Assembly: GCA_020137815.1 (NCBI GenBank)
Contig: CM035350.1
Coordinates: 248,001 to 312,000 of the forward strand
Source: Hormiphora californensis
Lineage: Eukaryota > Ctenophora > Tentaculata > Cydippida > Pleurobrachiidae
DNA length: 64,000 bases
Reading direction: 5' to 3'
Shown: in pieces, positions 23,846 through 38,177 of the stretch
Layout: the number at the start of each line of letters is the position of its first letter
Position numbering within the stretch: position 1 is the stretch's first letter
Program-made: the position numbers and the translations under genes
The notes under the pieces: generated by a model
Databases searched by the model: none
What the model saw: the letters and a program-made list of their open reading frames with translations, nothing else
Told to the model about the DNA's origin: nothing

Positions 23846-23998
23846 ATAGAGGAAAAGAAGACCTTGTTGTATACGTTGGCAAGGCATACGTCGCCAATCT
23901 CCTATACTTTTCCTCTCGCCTTAACTCCCCCTGCAACTTCCTTTTCGGCAACTTTTCATCTCTCAATCTTCCTCTCTCTCTCTCTCCCCTCCTTTCTA

Positions 23999-24047
<49 letters not shown>

Positions 24048-24548
24048 TCCTCTCTCCCTCCTCCCTTCGTCCTCTCTCTCTCTCTTCCCTCTCTCTATCA
24101 CCCCTCTTCTTATCCCTCTCTTTATCTACATCACTCTCACGAGCACCCCTCCCGCAATTTATCTCACCTGCTGTTGGACCTCGAAGGTGGGCAATTGGGA
24201 AGGTGGGCTGCGCTTACAACTAACATCCCTCATTGAGACTTTCAATAGGGCGATAAGATGCCGACGGATGGGCATTACACAAGTGGAACAACCGCACGAG
24301 AGAAGTGTGGGCCACACTTTGCCCTATGCTCTCTCTCTCTCTGTGTATATGCAACAGGTGGTTACCACTTGATGCACTCCACTCAGGCGCTTGACCTACG
24401 TGTTATTGGCAAAGTTTTATATCCAACTCTTAGAGATCGTAGGCAGCCCAACAAACATTAGTGCAATATCGAGGATAGCAAAGTGGGCATATTCAACCCC
24501 CTCCCTCCCCCCCCACACCCACACACACACTCTCGTCTCTCTCTCTTC

Positions 24549-24730
24549 GGTGAGGGACCCAACTGTCTCATGGCTGAGAATGTCCAGAGTTGGGAAATGC
24601 ATTTCCTAACCCTGGATGTTCTCAGCCATCAGCCGTTTTCCCATAAATAATTTATTATATCATTTGTATTCATTCAAATGAGGTCCAAGTGCTTTATGGG
24701 ACAATGTACAGAAATATGCAATGTCGGACT
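24549..24730. repeat. S0 repeat, second copy
   Basis: Same block as 15,314-15,490, including the ATGCAT-centred palindrome. Here it is followed by the TTAA-flanked transposon. Confidence 0.85.
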
Positions 24731-24902
24731 TTAAAGTGAGAGTGGACAGAATCAGAATTGGATAAGTTTGTTGGAGGTAGTAGAGATTAGTTTTACGAGC
24801 AGTTTGCCTTTTTGCCACTCAAAATCGACCCATCCAACACAGAGATATTTTTTTATTAACAAGATAGACAACGATATAATGGTACTAAATCAAATAAATT
24901 GA

Positions 24903-24942
24903 CAGAAGCTTTCGAGATCACTGTGTATCACGTCTTCAGCTA
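24903..24942 (-). ncRNA. Hammerhead-like motif of the Penelope element
   Basis: The minus strand reads CTGAAGA, a GAT/ATC arm with an intervening loop, then CGAAAG and CTTCTGTC, the order of hammerhead core parts. The same motif is at 28,341-28,380 in the second copy. Stem II is short, so activity is uncertain. Confidence 0.35.
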
Positions 24943-25073
24943 TAATGAGAGTGAGGGTGGTAGTCCTTATAAGGGAGGAGAAGAGATAGGTGATCCAGAG
25001 GGAGGAGATGTGGTTAGGAAGGAGAGGTGATCCAGGGAGGGGAGAGAGGGAAGTGATCCAGGGAGGAGAGCAG

Positions 25074-25600
25074 CTAGGAAGCGGTAGGTGATCCGAACTT
25101 GGAGATGTTGCTGGGTCTAGGACGGAAGGAAGAGGTGATCCGAGGAAGGAGGGAGTTCCACTGAGGATTGATGGCGGGTCCCTTGAGGGTACGGTTGAGT
25201 TCAGGTTTGAAGATGGTAATGGCAGCGTGTTCTAGGAGATCCAAGTGGGAAGAGGATGGAGCAGTAGTTAGGATTTCCGTGTTGTTCCAGCCAACGGTGT
25301 GTGAAGATTTTAGGGCATGTAGGGCAGGGGCGGATTTGATGTTTCCATAGGAATCAGTAGAGTTATCAAGGCGGTGATGGCGCTCGTGTTCCGTGATGCG
25401 AGTAAGAACAGGTCGTTTGGTTTGGCCAATGTAGGAAGCAGGACAGTCCAGACAGGGAATACGGTAGATAACGTTGCACGTTGAAGAAGAGGGAGTAGAG
25501 GATTTGGTACGGGTGAGGGTGTTCCTAATGGAGGTAAAAGAAGAAGAGAAGGATACAGCGATGTTGTAGCGGGTTGAGGATCCTCTTCAGTGGGTTGGCC
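25074..25600 (-). pseudogene. Penelope GIY-YIG domain, out of frame with its RT
   Basis: The minus frame shows NVIYRIPCLDCPASYIGQTKRP and TRITEHERHHRL, a GIY-YIG domain with its cysteine pair, and ends at the stop at 25,074-25,076. It is separated from the RT frame by two small indels, one near 25,610-25,640 and an extra G near 25,571-25,574 that copy 2 lacks. The element is therefore inactive as a single polyprotein. Confidence 0.8.
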
Positions 25601-25603
25601 AGG

Positions 25604-27664
25604 TCAGGATGATAAGGAAGGGAGAGATCCTGTGGGTGATGCGTTGAGAGTCTCTCCATTCACGGCGAAGTCACCAATAGTGGGTTTCCTGTGTAGTTTA
25701 TCACGTACAGAGTCCATCAGGGTGGTTGTCTCGTGAGGAGGGAATCCATTAGCCAGGCAGATAGAGTAGACGGTGTCGAGTAGAGGAGGGGTAGAGGAGT
25801 TGTATTTCAGGTAGAGGTTGGTGTGGGTAGGTTTCCTGTAGATAGACGTAGAAAGATCAGGGTGGATGAGGACATCAAGATAGGGTAGGTAGCCATCCTT
25901 GGGGTGTTCAATGGTGTACTGGAGGTCAGAAGAGAGGGAGTTGATGTGGTTTAGGAAGGCGGTAGCGTGATCGGCATCTCGGGCGGATCCTATTCCATCG
26001 TCTACAAAGTGTCGGTAAGTGTGAAGGGGGTCGGAGAAGGTATCCAGGGCGTGTTGTTCCAGTTGGGAGGTGCGGATTTCAGATAGGGCTACAGTGAGGG
26101 GTGATCCCATAACTCCACCAGAGGTCTGCTTGTAGAACTTCCCGTCGAATTCAAAGTAGGCATTATCAAGGCAGAAGAGGAGAAGTGTCCGCAAGGTTTG
26201 AGGTGTTAGAGGAGAAGGTAGGAGGTCAGGTTGTTCCTCAAGGCGAGAGATGGCAGTGTCCACGGCAGTGTGCATATCACAGTTGGTGTAGAGGGATACC
26301 ACGTCCAAAGAGAAATAGTAGGGATAGGAAGGGGTGTTGGTAGTAGCGAGATGTTGAACAAAGGCGTTAGAATCCTTGAGACGGATGGAGGAAGAGGTTA
26401 AAGGTTTGAGGATGTTGGAGAGGGTTTTATGGAGAGCAGAGAGAGGGCTGTTGTAGAAGGCAACTATCGGTCGGATGGGTGCGCCAGGTTTGTGGATTTT
26501 TGGTTGGCCGTAGAGTTGAGGATATCGTGGGTTGGTCAGTCGCATACAGGAGCGTAGTTTATCAGACAAGGACCCCTCAGCAACAAGCTTCTTCAGGGTT
26601 CTGTCTAGTTTCCCAGAGATAGAGGAGGTAGGGTCGGAGGGAAGGACTTCATAGGCGTTGGCGGCGTCGATGTGTTGGTAGACTTTATCTAGGTACTGTT
26701 GTTCATCAAGGACTACAGTTGCATTCCCTTTATCAGCAGGAAGGAATCGGAGGGTGTCGCGTTTATCACGGAGGGATTTCAGGGCTAGTCGTTGTTCGGA
26801 GGATAGGTTGTCGTTCCGTTTAGTAGGTTTGTAGGAGGAGAGGACAGTAGTAACTTCGTGTGAGGCTGCAGAGTCCATACCAGAAGGAAGAAGGTTGAGG
26901 GCAGCTTGTAAAGCAGGAGCCATACGGGCAACAGGGTCAGAGATGGTAGTAGGTGAGAATTTCAGGCCCAGAGATAGGACTTCCGTCTCAGATGGAGAGA
27001 GAGTAGTAGATGATAGGTTAATAACGGTTTTAGAGGTATCCAGCGCTGGAGTAGTGGGAGTAGTAGTACGTAGGGGTCCAGAGATGGAGGGAGATGAGAT
27101 GTGGAAGTCTCGAAGTAGGGAATAGGGGTTGGCGGAGGGGGAGTTGTAGTAGCGGAGGAGGTCACCGAATTTCTTCTGGTGAGACGTCATCAGAGAATGG
27201 TGAAGGGAACAGGATTTCTTAGCAGTAAGTGACTGAAAAATGGATTGAAACTGTGTGGACAACAATGGGGTGAGTTTGAGGGCAGTGTTGTTGGCATTGC
27301 GTTCAGTGGATGAATAGGATTTGCGATAGAAGTTCAAACGTTCAGTGACGAGTAGTTCAGATGCTTTATTGATGATATCAGATGCACGAGGTGAGCTAAC
27401 AGGACCGTTTAGGCAAAGGCCTTTCGGAACAAAGTGATGATCACGACATGATTTGAGGAACGAAATGTGGCAAGAGTAGGTGACGAGTTTGGATTGGAGT
27501 TTGGAGTAGGTTTTGGAGAGAGTGACAGCAGCAGGTCCACAGGAGTCGAGTAAGGAATCGGAGAAGGACTGGTGTGTAGTAGTAGGTGGAGTAGGTGAAG
27601 ATGATGGTGGCGGACTGGAGGCTGTACCAGGTTGAGGATGCTCCAGGGAGGGTGTGGGAGTACC
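25604..27664 (-). pseudogene. Penelope-like reverse transcriptase (frame broken before GIY-YIG)
   Basis: An open frame with the Penelope RT signature: FLPADKGNATVVLD, PQLYGQPKIHKPGAPIRPIV, FSLDVVSLYTNC, GGVMGSPLTVALSE, the catalytic FVDDG and LPYLDVLIH. The long N-terminal part (SSTERNANNTAL..., KKFGDLLRYYN) is also usual for the family. The Met nearest the 5' end lies in the target duplication, so the real start is lost. The frame ends at 25,604, where a frameshift cuts off the expected link to the GIY-YIG domain. Confidence 0.85.
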
Positions 27665-27939
27665 AGGATACATTAACAAGATAGACAACGATATAATCAT
27701 ACTATTATTAAAGCAAATAGGGAAATGATGTGTCCCGTTTTTTTAACCAAATATGGCAAATAGTGTTCCTATTTCCTGGAAATTCCTGGAAATGGCCTTT
27801 TGCACGTGTTGTCCCTAGAGGGACCCTGGCAACCTGCCAGCTTGAGCCTTAAACTGCACGTGCATCCTTGATTCATCTCTCTGCCGGTTGTGTGATTGAT
27901 CGTTTGCTCGATTTGATCTGTTCACCACGTTTCGTGAAC

Positions 27940-28043
27940 ATGGCTACTCAACTTCAACACAATCGCCAGCGAGTTTGGAGGAGCCATATGTCGCAAACTG
28001 GCGCTGACCCCTATAGACTACGTGATAGAACCCTACAAAAGAG
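27940..28043 (+). other. Possible first exon of the TTAA element's own gene
   Basis: ATG at 27,940 opens MATQLQHNRQRVWRSHM... ending ...LQKR at an AG|GTGATT donor. It lies inside the TTAA element, outside the Penelope copies. No downstream exon could be tied to it. Confidence 0.3.
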
Positions 28044-28282
28044 GTGATTATTATTCAAAAAATGTTGTCAACACACGTAATAACAAAGTATCAATGGCAC
28101 TAATAAGAAATGACAGTAATACGTGAAAGTATTTTGCAAATGTGCTCCTTCATAAAATGCTTCAGGACTTGGCAAAAGAGGACCCGTGGTTTTTCTGTCG
28201 AAAGAATCCCTGTGGTCAATTTACTGATTTTAAAAATTTCAAATGATACTACACTATTTGCTTAGTTTACTGTATGACCATC

Positions 28283-29160
28283 CCCGACATTCGCCCGTAG
28301 GGCGAGCGGGCTTACTAGTGGTACTAAATCAAATAAATTGACAGAAGCTTTCGAGATCACTGTGTATCACGTCTTCAGCTATAATGAGAGTGAGGGTGGT
28401 AGTCCTTATAAGGGAGGAGAAGAGATAGGTGATCCAGAGGGAGGAGATGTGGTTAGGAAGGAGAGGTGATCCAGGGAGGGGAGAGAGGTAAGTGATCCAG
28501 GGAGGTGAGCAGCTAGGAAGCGGTAGGTGATCCGAACTTGGAGATGTTGCTGGGTCTAGGACGGAAGGAAGAGGTGACCCGAGAAAGGAGGGAGTTCCAC
28601 TGAGGATTGATGGCGGGTCCCTTGAGGGTACGGTTGAGTTCAGGTTTGAGGATGGTAATGGCAGCGTGTTCTAGGAGATCCAAGTGGGAAGAGGATGGAG
28701 CAGTAGTTAGGATTTCCGTGTTGTTCCAGCCAATGGTGTGTGAAGATTTTAGGGCATGTAGGGCAGGGGCGGATTTGATGTTTCCATAGGAATCAGTAGA
28801 GTTATCAAGGCGGTGATGGCGCTCGTGTTCCGTGATGCGAGTAAGAACAGGTCGTTTGGTTTGGCCAATGTAGGAAGCAGGACAGTCCAGACAGGGAATA
28901 CGGTAGATAACGTTGCACGTTGAAGAAGAGGGAGTAGAGGATTTGGTACGGGTGAGGGTGTTCCTAATGGAGGTAGAAGAAGAAGAGAAGGATACAGCGA
29001 TGTTGTAGCGGTTGAGGATGAGATATTTTTGTTACTATCGGGGAATTTCTGCTGGATCAATATTTATCAAACAGGATAGAAACAATCCTTGTGTTTTACT
29101 AAAAAATTCTATAAATTTTTAATACTAGTAGGCCCGTTCGCCCTACGGGCGAATTTCGGG
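28283..29160. mobile_element. TIR element carrying the second Penelope copy
   Basis: ccccgacattcgcccgtagg...actagt (28,283-28,318) and actagtaggcccgttcgcc...tcgggg (29,123-29,160) are inverted copies of each other, each with an internal CGCCCGTAGGGCG hairpin. They enclose the second Penelope fragment. Confidence 0.6.
28319..29021 (-). mobile_element. Penelope-like element copy 2 (3' end only)
   Basis: About 97-98% identical by eye to 24,881-25,580. It holds the GIY-YIG domain (minus frame, stop at 28,513-28,515) and the 3' end but no RT. It lacks the extra G that breaks copy 1 near 25,572. Confidence 0.8.
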
Positions 29161-29270
29161 GAAATGGTAGCTGGATTAGGATTCCTGACAATGTCAAGGT
29201 GTGAATTAAGAGATCAATGTCATGGAGGTGTAGTGCTGTTCCAGAAACTCATCACGTGAAAACTTGGGCG

Positions 29271-29474
29271 CTATGTAGCCAATTCGGAGATTTCTACGGT
29301 TGGAGTAATCACCCTTGGGCGACGTTGGGTAAAGCTATCAGTAGTCGTTGATTGGCTCGCTTGAACACGTTGGCGTAATTTGTCATATTCTCTAGCCTGC
29401 TCCCTGACAGCAGCAGTTCTCCTGGACCTAGATAAACGTTGCCGAATAGCGCTTGGGGTGGAAGAGCTAGACAT
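29271..29474 (-). CDS. Small basic ORF in the TTAA element
   Basis: 67 residues (MSSSSTPSAIRQRLSRSRR...), Arg-rich with a possible short coiled coil (VREQAREYDKLRQRV). It may be the first exon or the N-terminus of the element's lost transposase. No family is recognised. Confidence 0.3.
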   Translation of the reverse strand: MSSSSTPSAIRQRLSRSRRTAAVREQAREYDKLRQRVQASQSTTTDSFTQRRPRVITPTVEISELAT

Positions 29475-30720
29475 CAGGACAGAAGTAAAAGAATGCACGT
29501 GCAGAATTGAATTTCCCCTTGGTACCCAACTGCAACCGGGAGAGAGGTCTCCAGGTCCCTCTAATAATTGCACGTGCAAGTGTAGTTGCTAGGTGATGTG
29601 TGTCACACAATTTGCTTAGTAAGTAGTATGATACTGAATTGCATTGCTCTGCTTCTGTGCATGGACATGTCAACCTCACTGCTTATATTCAGAATGTGTT
29701 AGTAAAACACGACGATCGTTTTTATCCTGTTTGTTACATACTGATTAAACAGGAATTCCCCGAGAGTAACAAAAATATCTCTGTGTTGGATGGGTCAATT
29801 TTGAGCGGCAAAAAGGCAAAATGCTCATAGAACTAATATCTACAACCTCCAACAAACTTGTCCAATTCTGATTCTGTCCACTCTCACTTTAAACAAGATA
29901 GTTGACGGACAAGAAAGATAACCTAAATCATGATGCGAAAGAGGTAAAACACGAGGGGTATAACAGATGAGGACAGGTGTGTTTTACAACAGGCTCGGTA
30001 TTCAACACAACTATAAAACCAGCTTTAGACAGTGTCTCCTACACATCTAACAGAAGGAGACTGCAAGTATATGAATATCCGTCACACCATTCAGCAAAGG
30101 GGGAACTACACAGTAGGAACTATATTTCTTGTACACCGAGCTAGGGAATTCAAGAGGAATGCTTGTGTGCGTTTTAGGGTGATTCTATTCTAGTGTATTA
30201 GACACTGTATTTAAAGACTTGGAGCAACAAAAATAGTTATTGTATGGGATATGGCGGGGGAGATAGTGAGAGATATAAGATATAGATAGAGAGAGGGTAG
30301 GGACTTGGGGAAGCTTGAGCCTTCAAGTGTCAGCACATTCCAACAAAAGAGTGTGTAACACGCTGCGAGGTCATATTGCACTTTATATGCAAGAAAAGAG
30401 AGGGAACGCATAGAGGGGAGAGAGATAAAGTGAGAGAGGGAGAGAGAGCCTTTGTAGAAGAGAGTACTTTTGATACTTTTGAGAGTGGTGAGAACTGGAA
30501 AGTGGAAATTAATCACACTCAAGTTATGTAGCAAGTGAGAAAGTGGTCAATGATTGAAAACTACGGCAGACGTTAGAGGTTAGACTATGATAATACATTG
30601 ATATTGTATATGTACTATGCAGTGAATGAATAAATTATACCTTGTCTTGTCGTACGGTGTCTTCGACCTCTCTGTTCTTTGCAGCCAAAGATGCTTCTTC
30701 AACCTGGGTGGGTAAGGAGA

Positions 30721-30943
30721 TTAGATACTGGGATAGTGGGGTGTTCAACTTGTGCTCTAGAAGTTTAGATACTGGGATAGTGGAGTGTTCAACTTGTGCT
30801 CTAGAAGTTTAGATACTGGGATAGTGGGGTGTTCAACTTGTACTCTAGAAGTTTAGATACTGGGATAGTGGGGTGTTCAACTTGTGCTCTAGAAGTTTAG
30901 ATACTGGGATAGTGGAGTGTTCAACTTGTGCTCTAGAAGTTTA
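30721..30943. repeat. 44-bp minisatellite, about 5 copies (copy C)
   Basis: Same unit as at 16,337-17,578, with far fewer copies. Confidence 0.92.
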
Positions 30944-31355
30944 CTACAATGGTGTGGGGTATCTAGGTCAAATCTAGCAACTAAACAATATGAAATTGAC
31001 GTGTCAGCCAATTAACTGGATGTGAACCGATCTAAGAAAGTTAACTCCAGTGCTATAAGACCCATGGAAGGAGGGCGGCAGTGCTCAAGTGGCATAACGA
31101 CGCGTGGTGTAACACAGATAGGAAAGGCTGCATGCACGTGAGGATATCTTTGAAACTTGATGACCTGGGCAATTATAGGTACAGTATCTCCAAACTCATC
31201 AACAACCCCCGGGCAACATACAGAGAAGAGGGTGTTTATCCGGTCTCGAACTGAGTCACAACACTCCTTAAGGTATCTTCGGATGGCTTGCATCATTTCA
31301 AATACACTCACAAACTATACACACACAACTTGTCGTGTGAGTGAAAGAGAGGGAC

Positions 31356-31430
<75 letters not shown>

Positions 31431-31541
31431 AAAGAGAGACTTGTTGTATGCGTGTCAAGCATACTTCGCCAATCTCTATATTTTCCTCTCTCTTAACTCC
31501 CCACTAGGCAGCTTTCCTTTTCAATCTTTCTCTCTCTCTCT

Positions 31542-31697
<156 letters not shown>

Positions 31698-31889
31698 TTT
31701 TTTTTGGGGCACTAAGCTAAGGTGTACCAAGTCCTCTACCTCCCTGGTAGCGACGGCATAACCCGGAATCCCACCTTGCAACTACTCTCGAAAGTATCCA
31801 ATTAGGGAAACGAGGTAGCCTTGTGCATAGGGGGCCCAACGCTTGGTCAAATGTCTGTCGTCATGAACAGGTCCGCCAGAGAGTGCTCA

Positions 31890-34872
<2,983 letters not shown>

Positions 34873-35621
34873 TCTCTCTCTCAATCCCTCTCCTTCTTCC
34901 TCTCTTTATCTCCATCTCTCTCACGACACACTCCCGCAATTTATCTCACCTGCTGTTGGACTCGAAGGTGGGCAATTGGGGAAGGTGGGCTGTCACAACT
35001 AACATCCTCATTGAGACTTTCAAATCGGGCGATAAGATGACGGATGGGCATAACAAAAGGGGAACAACCGCACGAGAGAAGTGTGGGCCACACTTGCCAG
35101 GCCTCTCTCTCTCTCTCCGTGTGTATATCACACAGGTGGTACACACTTGATGCACTCACACTCAGGGCGCTGACTAGCGTGTTATTGGCAAAGTTTTATA
35201 TCCAACTCTTAGAGATAGAGGCACGCAACAAAATTAGTGAATATATCGAGGAATAGAAATGGGCATATTCAACCCCCTCCCCCCCCCACACACACACACA
35301 CTCTCTCTCTCTCTCTCTCTTTCTTATATTTAGTTGCTGAGACAATAAAGATAGCGAACAAAAGTTGCGGAAACTATTCCACACCCACACAGCTATAAGT
35401 TTACCTTGCGGGCATGGGATGATAGCTTTTCAACCATAGAATCCACTACTGTTCCAGAAATCTTAGTCTCCGCTGTTAACATGCACTTCCTGAAAGGGAT
35501 GTGTGTAGATATCGGGGGGGGGGGGGGGGGGGGGGGGCGGGGGTATTACTTTTAGTTATTCCAGGGGCTGCGATCTAATGTGGGGGAATCATAGCTGGGA
35601 ACAAATCGAGCATGTTCCCTC

Positions 35622-36376
35622 GGGGGGGTCGTCACCTTTTTTTTGCCCACATTTGCCCACATTTGCCCACATGGGCAAACTGAAATCTCAAAAAACAGGT
35701 ATAATGTGGGCAAAGTGGGCAAAAAGTGGGCAAAAATATTATAAGCATCAAAACTTTACCAGAAAACCCTCTGTGACAAATGTTTTTCACCTCCAATGTC
35801 TTCCAAGAGGTCCCCTCTATCGATTCCAACCGATAATTAATGTACTTACTTATGACTTAGGGTTGATAAGGCTCCATGTCCGACTGGACAAAAGTGGGCA
35901 AAAATTTTTGGCAAAATTAGGCAAAGGCCAGTGATTTTTCGTCATTTTGGGGCTATTTAGGGAACTGATACATAACAAAGGTTTTCCACTTGCATTGTAC
36001 TCCAATGGGGTCCCAGAAAAACCAGAAAAATTTTCCACTCCAATTATGTGAGAAACGTGCCTAAAATGACCAATTTTCCTAATTTTACCAACATATTTTG
36101 CCCATTTTTCCCAGTTGGATATGGAGCCTTATCAACCCTGAGCAAATAAATTATCGGTTGGAATCGATAGGGGGAACCTCTAGGAGGACATTAGTGGTGA
36201 AAAACCTTTGTCACAGACGATTACCTGGTTGATAGCATATATTTTTTATGGATTTAATTTTTTTTGCCTACTTTTGCCTACTTTTGCCCACTTTTGCCCA
36301 CTTTTGCCCATGTGGGCAAATTCAAAATTTAAGAATAATGTGGGCAGTGGGCAAAAAAAAAGGTGACGTACCCCCC
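35622..36376. mobile_element. 755-bp foldback element rich in GTGGGCAAA, 8-bp TSD
   Basis: Termini GGGGGGTCGTCACC and GGTGACGTACCCCCC are inverted repeats, followed inward by (TTTGCCCAC)n arrays on both sides. GTTCCCTC flanks both ends (35,614-35,621 and 36,377-36,384), and copy A has the single empty site (catgttccctcaatcac at about 19,328). An 8-bp duplication fits a hAT-type transposase acting in trans. Confidence 0.88.
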
Positions 36377-36641
36377 GTTCCCTCAATCACAGTATGATCA
36401 TCTGAAACCAAGTTCTTGTTCTATTCCATAATGCCGGTAAAGTGCAGGGCCCTTCAGCTGATCTACAAGTGTGCTTATCAAAGGAAAGGAGCTGATTATA
36501 GTGAAACATGATAAGGGTGCCCACCTGTCTCACAGCTGCTACGTTCTATGTTGAGAGGATGTTGAAGGACGGACACACAGTTCATTTACAATGATGGTTT
36601 ATTGTATCACTATCACCCTGATAAATCAGGTTTGTGATATG

Positions 36642-37730
36642 GAATTAAAACAGGAATTAAATTAAACAGGAATTAAACATTATACATCTATAATGGCACT
36701 TCATTGTCAGATGAGATTTAAAAAAATAAATTAAATAAAAATGCTAAGGTGTTTAAAAGTTAAATTTAAAGTTAATATTGTTAGGCAAAATTGACACGCT
36801 CGGGTAAAAAAGGAAAACATAGGTGAAGGGAATAAATAAATAATAAAAATATACATAATAAAAAGGCTAAAAAGCGTAAAGTGGTCAACAAGGGCAGGGA
36901 TAAGGATTACAGGGGGGTAAAAAGTGGGAGCGATATAAAATAGAAAACGTAAAGTAGTAAAAAAAGAACAAGTCTCGAAGAAAAATAAATCTAAGGGGGA
37001 CGGGTAAAAAATGCAGTAGGCAGGCAAAAGACACACATATGACACACATAAAAAAATGAGAGAGTTCGTGAGGTAATTCTTGGTGCTAGCAACCCTGGAC
37101 TTTCAAGAAAACAGTGCTGGGGTTGAGTATGCTCAACTAGGGTTGTTTTAAGGTTATCAAAATTGGATTGGATTGCCGTAATGGAATCCATATCCTAACG
37201 GGATGTTGAGAGTACTCAACGATTCGGTGGGTATTACCCACTGACTGGGTAAAGCAGATTCGGTGGGGTTGAGTAAGCTCACGCAGCTCAACGAAGGTGG
37301 AAGGTATTACTTGATTAGTATCCATAACCTACCAGTTGGTTGAGAATGCTCAACGTTTCAATGAGAATCAATATGATCACCTCAAAGGATAAATAGATAT
37401 TGGATTGGATTCCATTGGAATCCATATCCTAACGGGGTGTTGAGAGGGCTCAACGTTTCAGTGGGGGTTGATAGATGGACCCATGTCTCTGGTGAATTCC
37501 TGTCTTCGTCATCAGCCGACGGTTAAAAGAGGTGTCTGAGTCTGACCACGGCTAGCCGCCCTGGACTTTCTGGAAAGTGGTGCTGGGGTTGAGTATGCTC
37601 AACTGGGGTTGTTTAATGAAAGTTGGATTGGATTGCCGTAATGGAATCCATATCCTAACGGGGTGTTGGGAGTGCTCAATGTTTCGGTGGGAATTGATAG
37701 ATGAGCCCGTATCTTTGATGAATTCCTGTC
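36642..37730. mobile_element. 1089-bp element with GTTGAG(N)CTCAAC hairpins
   Basis: TGATATG flanks both ends (36,635-36,641 and 37,731-37,737) and copy A lacks the insertion. Ends read gaattaaaacaggaatt and aattcctgtc. At least five short palindromes of the form GTTGAGnnnnCTCAAC and two copies of a ~130 bp internal repeat (37,084 and 37,559) are present. No ORF of recognised function; class unknown. Confidence 0.65.
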
Positions 37731-37777
37731 TGATATGTGATCAGAGTGTTTGCATGCAAGTTACCCTGGATCAAGTC

Positions 37778-37798
37778 TAATTACCCAATGGGTAATTA
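37778..37798. promoter_or_regulatory. Palindromic homeodomain-type site
   Basis: TAATTACCC-N3-GGGTAATTA, an exact palindrome with two TAATTA cores, about 400 bp upstream of the bHLH start codon. TAATTA is the classical core bound by homeodomain dimers; binding here is inferred. Confidence 0.55.
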
Positions 37799-37939
37799 TG
37801 GTATTGGGAGATGTGATCCAAGGAGCTAATAATGGAGTGACTGTTAGCGCCATCTCATTGATCCATGTACACATGAGACGGATCTAACAGGCGCCATGTT
37901 GATACACATCTTGGTGAACATGTTGACAAGATGTAGGGG

Positions 37940-37946
37940 TATATAA
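37940..37946 (+). promoter_or_regulatory. TATA box of the bHLH gene
   Basis: TATATAA in ggggtatataatgg, followed about 30 bp later by gatcagttacc, a plausible initiator, and then a CAACA-rich leader up to the ATG at 38,178. Confidence 0.5.
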
Positions 37947-38177
37947 TGGACCGGAACCCTGGATCAGTTACCAACTTTGTTTTCCAACAACGATCCTCTG
38001 CAACAACACCCAACGACGATCCTCTGCAACAAATCCTGTAAAACAACGATCCTATACAACAAATCCTGTAAAACAACGATCCTCTGCAACAACACCCAAC
38101 AAATCCTGTAAAACATCACCCAGCAACACTCTGCAACAACTGCATCACCCAGTTCTACAAATCACTACTTCTCGACT

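Larger units (their letters stand above)
21269..24731. repeat. Segmental copy B (indel-rich)
   Basis: Repeats copy A from ttaaacaagatag through the minisatellite and the CT/GA block to about 24,470, then runs into a second S0 repeat at 24,549-24,730. The portion up to 23,330 differs from A mainly by single-base insertions and deletions, as expected of uncorrected long reads rather than of evolution. Confidence 0.8.
24881..27671 (-). mobile_element. Penelope-like element copy 1 (5'-truncated)
   Basis: Flanked by identical 26-bp direct repeats at 24,855-24,880 and 27,672-27,697 (attaacaagatagacaacga...), the target-site duplication. Contains a Penelope RT, a GIY-YIG domain displaced by frameshifts, and a hammerhead-like motif near the 3' end. 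Confidence 0.85.
24735..29888. mobile_element. TTAA-flanked DNA transposon (piggyBac- or Kolobok-type), 5.15 kb, with nested insertions
   Basis: Inverted termini of about 120 bp start AGTGAGAGTGGACAGAATC and are flanked by TTAA at 24,731-24,734 and 29,889-29,892. The empty site (gactTTAAacaagatag) is present at 15,488-15,503, which proves a precise insertion with TTAA duplication. The ends do not begin with CCC, which favours Kolobok over piggyBac. No transposase is recognised; the inside is mostly nested Penelope copies plus two short unexplained ORFs. Confidence 0.88.

Noticed and set aside
25604-27700. Intact full-length Penelope gene
   Set aside because: The Met start lies in the flanking duplication and the GIY-YIG domain is out of frame after two indels; called a pseudogene.
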